Shown in pieces: positions 1 to 6,341 of a stretch of DNA of 64,000 bases. This DNA is from CAWACP01 sp963780655. GTDB taxonomy: Bacteria > Acidobacteriota > Terriglobia > Bryobacterales > Bryobacteraceae. The first letter of the stretch is position 1. Every line of letters starts with the position of its first letter. Location: NCBI GenBank assembly GCA_963780655.1, contig CAWACP010000006.1, forward strand, positions 310,001 to 374,000, written 5' to 3'. The position numbers and the translations under genes were made by a program. The notes beneath the pieces were generated by a model that had not been told where the DNA came from, did not search any database, and worked only from the letters and a program-made list of their open reading frames with translations.

Positions 1-199
1 TGCGGTATACGGTGACGCGATTCAGCTTCGGATCGCGCTCTCTGGCGAGCTGATACAGCTGCTCAGCGTCCAGATGCTCGCCCGAAGCGTCGATGAGATC
101 GAGCAGGATCTGGCGCTGCCGCGTCAGGCGCACTCCGCGCTGCCGGAGCGAGTCGCGGATGCCCTCCGGATGAGTGTTCGTATTTTGCTTCCGCTGCAA
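1..199 (-). CDS. Fur-family transcriptional regulator, N-terminal part
   Basis: Partial gene running off the left edge. The reverse strand reads from a TTG at 199 and gives about 66 residues containing RLTRQRQILLDLI, then HLDAEQLYQLARER and RVTVYR. This is the winged-helix DNA-binding half of Fur/PerR/Zur regulators. The metal-binding and dimerisation half lies outside the window, so iron, zinc and peroxide sensing cannot be told apart. No ATG occurs in frame upstream before the palindromic repeat at about 220-250, so TTG is the best start, with no clear ribosome binding site. GC3 is high throughout, as expected for coding sequence. The family call is secure and the start is not. Confidence 0.8.
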   Translation of the reverse strand, partial: MQRKQNTNTHPEGIRDSLRQRGVRLTRQRQILLDLIDASGEHLDAEQLYQLARERDPKLNRVTVYR

Positions 200-270
200 A
201 TCATGAGCGTAGCATGCATGTGGGGCAGGCGCCTCGCCTGCGCCGGGCCCCCGGCCCGGCTCAAAAGAAA

Positions 271-295
271 ATGGCCCGGCGGAAAACCGGGCCAT
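271..295 (-). terminator. Rho-independent terminator downstream of the BON-domain gene
   Basis: A perfect 9-bp inverted repeat (ATGGCCCGG at 271-279, CCGGGCCAT at 287-295) has a 7-nt loop. Read on the minus strand it is followed by the T-rich run TTTCTTTT. It lies just after the stop codon of the minus-strand gene at 318-848, in the orientation needed to end that transcript. Confidence 0.8.
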
Positions 296-317
296 TGTTC
301 CTGACTGCGCGGTCTGC

Positions 318-848
318 TTACGAGTGGGCTACCACAAGGTCGTTGTCCACCGAGAACACTCCGGACACGCCGTTGGCGCGAATCCCGGCCATGTTCCTGT
401 CCATCTGGCTTCCCACAACCCCAATCAGCTTCACGTGGCCGTTGTTCACAACGATGTGAATCGTGGGATTAGCGCCCATGGCATACCGGTACAGGCCGCC
501 AAACCCGAAAATCGCGCGATATTCGGCCATGCGAATGCGGTTATCCAGGGGCGAAAGCGGCAGCACGTTGATGTTGTTGACGACGTTCTCCACGCCCTCG
601 ATGTGCTTCACTGCCCGGGCTGCGTCATCTTTCAGCCACGGCCGGACCACGTCGCCCGTCAGGTACACCGTGTTGCCTTCCACCTTGTACCCGAGGTCGT
701 CAAAAATCGTGTAATACGGCAGCATCACCAACTCGTGGCGGACCCGCTCGGTAAGCGGCTTCGGCGCGCCCGTGTTGGCGAATACAGGAGCGGCGGCGAG
801 GGCCACGGTTGCGATCCCCAGCGCCACATTCCTGAGTACCTTGTTCAT
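318..848 (-). CDS. Secreted protein with two BON domains
   Basis: 176 residues. The N-terminus (MNKVLRNVALGIATVALAAAP) is a typical Sec signal peptide, so the product is probably periplasmic. Two BON modules follow: about residues 32-95, with the core GNTVYLTGDVV and a HIEGVENVVNNINV strand, and about residues 105-170, with NNGHVKLIGVV. BON domains (OsmY family) bind phospholipid or envelope surfaces and often accompany envelope stress responses. The ATG at 848 is preferred over the TTG at 854 because GAGGAG lies 8 nt upstream of the ATG and only 2 nt from the TTG. The gene is monocistronic and ends at the terminator at 271-295. Confidence 0.85.
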   Translation of the reverse strand: MNKVLRNVALGIATVALAAAPVFANTGAPKPLTERVRHELVMLPYYTIFDDLGYKVEGNTVYLTGDVVRPWLKDDAARAVKHIEGVENVVNNINVLPLSPLDNRIRMAEYRAIFGFGGLYRYAMGANPTIHIVVNNGHVKLIGVVGSQMDRNMAGIRANGVSGVFSVDNDLVVAHS

Positions 849-929
849 GTCCAATTCTCCTCACTTGTTTGGATGGAGGCCGCGAGACCGGGGGTTCCAT
901 CTGTTACGTTCTTTTACGGCTGCCGTGGG

Positions 930-965
930 GCAGGATTGTATCCTGCGGCGGGATTGTATCCCGCC
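930..965. repeat. Tandem pair of palindromes with GATTGTATC core (family D)
   Basis: Two adjacent near-identical palindromes: GCAGGATTGTATCCTGC at 930-946 and GGCGGGATTGTATCCCGCC at 947-965. They lie about 80 bp upstream of the BON gene start. Each arm pairs perfectly around a TGT loop. Only this pair was seen in the window. They could be a REP-like unit or a regulator binding site. Confidence 0.7.
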
Positions 966-1051
966 TGGCCCGATTCTGCCGCACGAAAATCAGCAGGAAT
1001 CCGATCACTTCCGCGCTGAATATCGCCGCGCTTTTCCGGCCGCCAACATCC

Positions 1052-1369
1052 ATGAGCAGTTCCTCGTCGAGGATGTCCCAGGCCCGCTGGCGCCTCGCCC
1101 GCGTCCGCCGCCTCGAAGCCGAGGTGGTCCGCGCCCTCGCCAAGGCGCTCATTGGCAACACCGCCGACAAGCAATTAACCGAAAGCGCGGGTGCCTCCGA
1201 CCGGGCCGTCGACAAGCTCATGGACAAGCTCATCGCCCTCCCGTCGAGGTGGCCGCGCTACACGCCCGAACCGAACGAACCCATTTGTCACTCGGTGGGG
1301 CGGACGCCCTCGTCCGCGGCCGACCCCCCGGTCGGCCTTCTTTCCCCCGCCGGTCCCCCGCCGCGATAG
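1052..1369 (+). CDS. Hypothetical protein, uncertain
   Basis: 105 codons in the gap between the BON gene and the aminotransferase. Third codon positions are strongly G/C from about 1070 to 1260, which is the codon signature of the neighbouring genes. The translation has an Arg-rich amphipathic stretch (RWRLARVRRLEAEVVRAL) followed by a Pro-rich tail. No family is recognised and there is no good ribosome binding site. An open frame on the opposite strand (904-1233) competes but has poorer codon bias. It may be a real small protein or a remnant of a larger gene. Confidence 0.3.
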   Translation: MSSSSSRMSQARWRLARVRRLEAEVVRALAKALIGNTADKQLTESAGASDRAVDKLMDKLIALPSRWPRYTPEPNEPICHSVGRTPSSAADPPVGLLSPAGPPPR

Positions 1370-1523
1370 AATGTAACTGGTGCTGTTGCCCTCCACATCG
1401 CGACCCTCCCTGTTCGGTTCCGACTGATTCCGCTCCATCTGTATCCGTTCATTCCGCCGGCGCTTGTGGAAACACGCGGCGGCGGTAACCCATCCCACAA
1501 CTGAATACAGCAGGAGAATTCCA

Positions 1524-2861
1524 ATGATCGGAACGGAACTGGATCGCCAGGATCTGCCGGCGATTATTACGGGGTTGCCGGGCCCCCGCGCCCGCGCAGT
1601 CATGAAACGCGATGCGGCGGTGTTATCGCCATCGTACACGCGCTGTTATCCACTGGTGGTCGAAAAGGGCGAGGGCGCAATTGTCGAAGACGTGGATGGC
1701 AATCGCTTCCTCGACCTGAACGCCGGCATCGCGGTTTGCTCCACCGGACATTGTCATCCGCGGGTGGTGGAAGCCATCCGCCGCCAGGCAGGCACGCTGC
1801 TGCACATGTCCGGCACGGACTTCTATTACGAGAACATGGTGACGCTCGCCGAGCGGCTGGCCCGTACTGCGCCGGGAAGCGTTGAGCGCAAAGTCTATTT
1901 CGGCAATTCGGGTACGGAGGCGGTGGAAGCCGCCATGAAGCTGGCTCGCTATCAAACCGGCCGCGACAAGTTCATCGCCTTCTATGGCGGTTTCCATGGC
2001 CGCACCATGGGCGCGCTCTCGCTGACCGGGAGCAAGGTCGTCCAACGGCGCGGCTTCGGGCCGCTCGTCCCCGGCGTATATCACGCGCCCTACCCATATC
2101 CATACCGCTTCGACGGCAGCGCCGGCGATTCTGTCCGGCGCACTCTCGAGACTATTGAGCAGATGTTCCGCTCGACCGTCCCGGCCGAGGAGGTGGCGGC
2201 ATTCGTTGTGGAGCCGCTGCAGGGAGAAGGCGGCTATGTGGTCCCCCCGAAGCAGTTCTTCGCCGAACTGCAGGAGCTCGCCGCGCGCTACGGAATTCTC
2301 ACCATCGCCGACGAGGTCCAGTGCGGCATGGGACGGACCGGCCGCATGTGGGCGTCGGAGCACTTCGATTTCGTACCCGATATCCTGACCAGCGCCAAGG
2401 GCATCGCCAGCGGTATGCCGCTTGGCGCCATGATCGCCCGCGCGGATCTCATGAACTGGCCGCCCGGCGCTCACGCCTCCACCTTCGGCGGGAATCCGGT
2501 GGCCGTTGCGGCCGCTCTGGCCACGCTTAATCTGCTGGAAGACGGCCTCGTCGCCAATGCCGCGCGCATGGGCGAGTTGCTCATGAGCAGTATGCGCGCG
2601 TGGCCGTCGCGGTTCCCGCACGTGGGCGACGTGCGCGGGCTCGGCCTGATGATCGGCATCGAGATGGTGAAGGACCAGAAGTCGCGCGAACGCGCGCCTG
2701 AGTTGCGCGACCGCATCGAAGACCTCGCGTTTCGCCGCGGGCTTCTGGTGCTGGGCGCGGGACCGAACACCCTCCGCATCTGCCCGCCGCTGATCCTCAG
2801 CGAAGATCAGTGCCGTTTCGCCATCGAAACGCTGGAGGCCTGCCTCACGGAGGTGGCGTAA
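1524..2861 (+). CDS. Class III PLP-dependent aminotransferase (4-aminobutyrate/acetylornithine type)
   Basis: 445 residues. It transfers an amino group from an omega-amino substrate to 2-oxoglutarate using PLP. The family motifs are in order: NSGTEAVEAAMKLAR (phosphate-binding region), FYGGFHGRTMGALS, the cofactor-contacting IADEVQCGMGRTG, and TSAKGIASGMPLGAM with the Schiff-base Lys at residue 292. The substrate-binding HASTFGGNPVA follows. The overall pattern resembles GabT/YgjG-like enzymes more than ArgD, and a second class III aminotransferase in this window (31447-32679) fits ArgD better. The ATG at 1524 has CAGGAGA 6 nt upstream. The exact substrate cannot be fixed from sequence. Confidence 0.85.
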   Translation: MIGTELDRQDLPAIITGLPGPRARAVMKRDAAVLSPSYTRCYPLVVEKGEGAIVEDVDGNRFLDLNAGIAVCSTGHCHPRVVEAIRRQAGTLLHMSGTDFYYENMVTLAERLARTAPGSVERKVYFGNSGTEAVEAAMKLARYQTGRDKFIAFYGGFHGRTMGALSLTGSKVVQRRGFGPLVPGVYHAPYPYPYRFDGSAGDSVRRTLETIEQMFRSTVPAEEVAAFVVEPLQGEGGYVVPPKQFFAELQELAARYGILTIADEVQCGMGRTGRMWASEHFDFVPDILTSAKGIASGMPLGAMIARADLMNWPPGAHASTFGGNPVAVAAALATLNLLEDGLVANAARMGELLMSSMRAWPSRFPHVGDVRGLGLMIGIEMVKDQKSRERAPELRDRIEDLAFRRGLLVLGAGPNTLRICPPLILSEDQCRFAIETLEACLTEVA

Positions 2862-2927
2862 CATCGCGCCCCGCTCCTCGGTACAATAGAACTTCTATGG
2901 CATTACCGCAGGTTTTGCCATTCGGCC

Positions 2928-3842
2928 ATGACGACTGATGCGCTCGCGCAGGACGCGTCCTTCGACATAACCGGGTGGAAGAAGGCGCTGGGCGGCGTTT
3001 TCGCCGTCCTGCTGGCACTGCTCTTCTTCATCTCGGGCGGGTGGAAACTCACCGACCCGTTCCTCTGGTCGCAGATTGTCGGTCAGTTCAAAGTGCCCTC
3101 GGAGATGGGGCTGCCGCTGGCGATTGCCGTCGGCGTGGGCGAGACATTCTGCGCGGCGTTGATCCTGGTCCCGCGGTTCCGCCGCTGGGGCAGCATCCTG
3201 ATGTCGGTGATCCTCGTCGGCTTCATGCTGTACTTCGCCGTGAATTACGGCGCTCTTGCGGGCAAGGACTGTAGTTGTTTCCCCATCGTGAAGCGCACTG
3301 TCGGACCCGGGTTTTTCATCGGCGATTCCATCATGCTGGCGTGCGCCATTCTGGCGGGCTGGTGGGCCCGAAGACCATACGGCGTTCGCGACGCGCTCAT
3401 TATTCTGGCGGCCATCTGCGTTTTTGCCGGCGTCTCGTTCGGCGTGAATGAAACGAGAGAGGGCGGCGTGCGGGCGCCCGCGACGGTCACGGTCGATGGC
3501 AAGCCGTATTCCCTCGAGCAAGGGCATATCTTCGTCTTCTTCTACGACCCCTCGTGCCCGCACTGCGAGGCCGCGGCGAAGCGTATGTCGAAGCTCGACT
3601 GGAAGGACACGACCGTGCTCGCGGTGCCGATCAACGACCCCCAGTGGGCCGCCTCGTTCCTGCACGATACGGGCCTGAAGGCGCTGACCTCCAACGATGT
3701 GAAGCCGCTCCGCAATGTCTTCAAGTTCGTCAATGCTCCATACGGCGTGGCGCTTAATCGCGGACGCGAGAAGGCGGCGGTGGGGAACTTCGACGAAAGC
3801 GAGCCGGCCCGGACGTTGCGCGCCATCGGCTACGTACGCTGA
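2928..3842 (+). CDS. MauE/DoxX-like membrane protein fused to a thioredoxin-like domain
   Basis: 304 residues. Four to five membrane segments cover about residues 18-170. They include a Cys-Ser-Cys pair (C115, C117) in GKDCSCFP, as in MauE-type proteins. A C-terminal domain (about 185-304) has a thioredoxin-fold start, FVFFYDPSCPHC, with a CPHC active site at 210-213. The architecture resembles the VKOR-thioredoxin fusions that oxidise periplasmic thiols, with the membrane half replaced by a MauE/DoxX-type module. It is therefore inferred to be an envelope disulfide-exchange protein. The gene stands alone. A TACAAT box at 2882-2887 lies 41 nt before the start, and a 13-codon frame (2897-2938) overlaps the start codon. 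Confidence 0.75.
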   Translation: MTTDALAQDASFDITGWKKALGGVFAVLLALLFFISGGWKLTDPFLWSQIVGQFKVPSEMGLPLAIAVGVGETFCAALILVPRFRRWGSILMSVILVGFMLYFAVNYGALAGKDCSCFPIVKRTVGPGFFIGDSIMLACAILAGWWARRPYGVRDALIILAAICVFAGVSFGVNETREGGVRAPATVTVDGKPYSLEQGHIFVFFYDPSCPHCEAAAKRMSKLDWKDTTVLAVPINDPQWAASFLHDTGLKALTSNDVKPLRNVFKFVNAPYGVALNRGREKAAVGNFDESEPARTLRAIGYVR

Positions 3843-3876
3843 CTCGCACTTCAGCAACAGGGGGCGGCTTGATTTG

Positions 3877-3921
3877 GGTGGGGCAGGCGCCCTCGCCTGC
3901 GGCGGGCGCCCCCGCCCGCCA
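3877..3921. repeat. Intergenic palindromic repeat, family C (GTGGGGCAGGC type)
   Basis: The sequence GTGGGGCAGGCG followed by CGCCTGCGGCGGGCG and CCCGCCCGCC forms nested GC-rich hairpins between the MauE-thioredoxin gene and hutH. The same opening, GTGGGGCAG, occurs at about 221, 5500, 12193 and 26986. Confidence 0.65.
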
Positions 3922-3929
3922 GCTTACTT

Positions 3930-5426
3930 ATGATCGCCCTTGACGGCCGCTCGCTTACACTCGAACAGGTGCGCGCCGTCGCCCTGCGCGACGAGCAGGT
4001 GTCCATTGCGCCCGAAGCCACCGATCGCATGCTCCGCTCGCGCGCGGTGGTGGAACGCCTTGCCGCCGGCGACGATCCCGTATACGCCGTGAACACCGGC
4101 GTCGGTTTGCTGGCCGATGTGCGCGTGCCCGCCAATGAACTGGAACAGCTGCAGCGCAACGTGGTGCGCTCGCATGCCGCGGGCATCGGCGATCCTCTCC
4201 CTCGCGCCGACGTGCGCGCCATGATGCTGATCCGCGCCAACGTTCTCGCGGCCGGCTTCTCCGGCATTCGGCCGCTCATCGCCGATCGTCTCTGCGATCT
4301 GTTGAACCGGGGTGTCACGCCGATTGTCCCATCGGAGGGCAGCGTGGGCGCAAGCGGCGATCTGGCGCCGCTGGCTCACATCGCTCTCGTGCTGATCGGC
4401 GAAGGCGAGGCCGATTACGACGGGCAGCGCCTCAGCGGGGGCGAGGCGTTGAGGCGTGCCGGCATAGACCCCGTGACGCTGGCTTCGAAGGAAGGCATTT
4501 CGCTGGTCAACGGCACCCAGGCCATGCTCGCCGCGGGCTGCCTGGAACTGGCCGAGGCCGAAACGCTGGCTGCCTCGGCCGACGTGGTCTGCGCCATGAC
4601 GCTCGATGCCCTGCGCGGAACTCCCCGCGCGTTCGACCCCCGGCTGCACGCCACGCGGCCTCATCCCGGACAGGCGCAAAGCGCGGCGCGGTTGCTGCAA
4701 CTGCTCGAGGGCAGCGAGATTCGCCAGTCCCATATCACCTGCCGGCGCGTGCAGGACGCCTACTCGCTCCGCTGCGCGCCGCAGGTGCACGGCGCGGTGC
4801 TCGATACCCTGGCCGAGGCGCGCCGCGTATTTGCCATCGAGCTGAATTCGGTCACCGATAACCCGGTGGTGATCGGCGACGAGATCATCTCGGGCGGCAA
4901 TTTCCATGGCGAGCCGCTGGCGTTTCAGCTCGATTACCTGGCCGTCGCGCTGACGGCTCTTTCAGGCATCTCCGAGCGGCGCATCGATCGCCTGGTGAAC
5001 CCCGCGCTGAACGAGCATCTGGCGCCATTCCTGACCAACAATCCCGGGCTCGAATCGGGCTTCATGATGGTGCAGGTCTCCGCGGCCGCTCTGGTGGCCG
5101 AAAACCGCGTACTCGCTTATCCGGCATCGACGGGATCCATCACCACCAGCGGAAACAAGGAGGATTTCGTCAGCATGGGCATGACCTCCGCGCTTAAACT
5201 GAAGCGGGTGGTACGCAGCACGCGCCGGGTGCTCGCCATCGAGCTGCTCACCGCCGCGCGCGCTCTCGATCTGCTGCGGCCGTTGAACTCCAGCGCGCCG
5301 ATCGAGCGCGTTCGCACATCGCTGGCCGGCATCTGCCCGCGCTGGACCGGCGACCGCCCCTTCACCGCCGACATCGAGCGCGCCGCCGACTGGATCGCCG
5401 CCGGAGGTCCGCTACGGCAGCAGTAG
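3930..5426 (+). CDS. hutH: Histidine ammonia-lyase
   Basis: 498 residues, the usual length. It eliminates ammonia from L-histidine to give urocanate. The MIO cofactor is formed from Ala141-Ser142-Gly143 in SEGSVGASGDLAPLAH. Other conserved blocks are YAVNTGVG (catalytic Tyr), QRNVVRSHAAG, NGTQAM, RRVQDAYSLRCAPQ, NSVTDNP and SGGNFHGEP. It stands alone: hutU, hutI and hutG are not adjacent, so histidine use must rely on genes elsewhere. Related MIO enzymes (PAL, tyrosine ammonia-lyase or aminomutase) are possible. The RSHAAG/HAL-like motifs favour histidine. No Shine-Dalgarno is evident at the ATG, which directly follows a palindromic repeat. Confidence 0.92.
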   Translation: MIALDGRSLTLEQVRAVALRDEQVSIAPEATDRMLRSRAVVERLAAGDDPVYAVNTGVGLLADVRVPANELEQLQRNVVRSHAAGIGDPLPRADVRAMMLIRANVLAAGFSGIRPLIADRLCDLLNRGVTPIVPSEGSVGASGDLAPLAHIALVLIGEGEADYDGQRLSGGEALRRAGIDPVTLASKEGISLVNGTQAMLAAGCLELAEAETLAASADVVCAMTLDALRGTPRAFDPRLHATRPHPGQAQSAARLLQLLEGSEIRQSHITCRRVQDAYSLRCAPQVHGAVLDTLAEARRVFAIELNSVTDNPVVIGDEIISGGNFHGEPLAFQLDYLAVALTALSGISERRIDRLVNPALNEHLAPFLTNNPGLESGFMMVQVSAAALVAENRVLAYPASTGSITTSGNKEDFVSMGMTSALKLKRVVRSTRRVLAIELLTAARALDLLRPLNSSAPIERVRTSLAGICPRWTGDRPFTADIERAADWIAAGGPLRQQ

Positions 5427-5447
5427 AGCAGGCTTTTCAGCCTGCAA
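5423..5447. repeat. Palindromic repeat, family B (GTAGAGCAGGC type)
   Basis: GTAGAGCAGGCTTTTCAGCC begins in the last codons of hutH and contains the hairpin GCAGGCTTTTCAGCCTGC. Related copies are at 25590, 48076, 55906, 55939 and 59879-59927. Confidence 0.7.
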
Positions 5448-5499
5448 TTTGGAAGCGCCCGCAGCCTGAGACGCTGCGCGACACTGAACTCATCCCCGT

Positions 5500-5561
5500 G
5501 GGGCAGGCCATCGGTGTTTGTGGCCTGCCGGCGTTTCCGAGCCGCGACCGCGAGGGAGCGG
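5500..5561. repeat. Adjacent family C and family A repeats
   Basis: A family C hairpin (GTGGGGCAGGCCATCGGTG, closed by GGCCTGCC at about 5521-5528) is followed at once by a family A half-site, GAGCCGCGACCGCGAGGGAG. The rest of the 5427-5626 gap holds nothing else I can support. Confidence 0.6.
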
Positions 5562-5626
5562 TTGCACGGCGCGGAAGATTCCTCGCGGGCTCCTACTCAG
5601 CGACCGTGTACAGTGTCGGCCAATCT

Positions 5627-5792
5627 TCAATAACCATGCGTGGCCACGCGGGCTTTGCGCACGCGGGTCCAGTACCACCAACGCTTCCGCTCCGCGGGCA
5701 GATGAGGGTCGCGAGCCTGGGCAATGGCGCAGCGGAACACGTCTTCGCAGCACGGGTCGTGCCGCTCGCCGGTGATGGCCCAGATGCGCTCG
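5627..5792 (-). pseudogene. C-terminal half of a Cdd1-like helix-hairpin-helix protein
   Basis: Reads ERIWAITGERHDPCCEDVF and then WWYWTRVRKARVATHGY on the minus strand. This matches the C-terminal half of the Cdd1/pathogenicity-locus family (TG.RHDPC..DVF followed by a WW motif). Codon use is coding-like. The matching N-terminal half lies at 10313-10439 on the same strand. The sequence between the halves holds transposase remnants and a histidine kinase, so one gene of about 95-100 codons seems to have been split. GCTCG occurs at both junctions (5788-5792 and 10313-10317), which could be a target duplication. The open frame continues upstream to 5827, but those residues are not family-like. 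Confidence 0.6.
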
Positions 5793-5914
5793 CAGGGATC
5801 GAGCAGGGCCGCAGTGTGCTTCTCCAAGGCACGTCAGTCGATCAGGCGTTGGACGAACTGGATGCACGACGGAACTTCGTGCGGAAACAGATCTCGCGAC
5901 CAGCGTCAGCCTGA

Positions 5915-6114
5915 AAAGAGCAAGGCCCGGGGAATCCCAGTCGAGAAATGCCCACCGCGGACCGCGCGGATCGCCGGGAGAGGTCGGCACTCCTGGACGG
6001 AGCACTCGCTTTGATCGATTTGTTCCAACGCTGGAGTTTTCCGTTCGATTGCGGATAATGCGGCGACGTGCGCACGTGGGTCATGCCGGAAATCCGGATG
6101 AACGCCTTGAAGTC
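5915..6114 (-). pseudogene. IS3-family transposase (rve domain) remnant
   Basis: The minus strand reads DFKAFIRISGMTHVR then TSPHYPQSNGKLQRWNKSIK, the hallmark C-terminal part of IS3-type integrase cores. The catalytic Glu position of the family (GK.ERWHKSLK) has become Gln here (GKLQRW). The reading then slips frame, and LRPGVPTSPGDPRGPRW continues in another frame, matching the RPG.P.S..D block of the family. A stop precedes the DFK block. This is a decayed fragment with no functional protein. Confidence 0.7.
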
Positions 6115-6310
6115 GAGCCTGTCCTACTGCTGGTGGTTCAGTGAAACTCTGGAGCCGGAACACGGGCAGATGCGCTGGCACAAGGCGGCGATTGAAGTTC
6201 CAAATCCGCGTACACGACGAGCCCTTGAGCGTGTGCCCGAAGGACTTGACGACTGAAAGCCGCACAAACGGTCGATCCGCTGGGCGCACCGGGCTGTAAG
6301 GCGGGGGGCA

Positions 6311-6336
6311 CTGGTTCGAGTCCAGTCGCGCCTACA
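6311..6336 (+). other. tRNA 3'-end fragment (T-arm and acceptor strand)
   Basis: CTGG-TTCGAGT-CCAG (6311-6325) is a perfect T-stem and loop. It is followed by TCGCGCC as a 3' acceptor strand, then T and ACA. No 5' acceptor partner (GGCGCGA) or D-arm is found within 90 nt upstream, so this is not an intact tRNA. Such fragments are left where integrative elements recombine into tRNA 3' ends. The U at the discriminator position would fit tRNA-Cys or tRNA-Gly, but identity cannot be settled. Confidence 0.5.
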
Positions 6337-6341
6337 ACGAC

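Noticed and set aside
1623..2864. Long open frame (413 codons) opposite the class III aminotransferase
   Set aside because: The plus strand has all aminotransferase motifs; the antisense frame has no domain and results from high G+C codon bias.
2895..3857. 320-codon open frame opposite the MauE-thioredoxin gene
   Set aside because: Arg/Glu-rich shadow with no motif; membrane helices and CPHC are on the plus strand.
6230..6336. A complete tRNA gene around the T-arm at 6311
   Set aside because: No D-arm, no pairing anticodon stem and no 5' acceptor strand complementary to TCGCGCC were found, so only a fragment is claimed.
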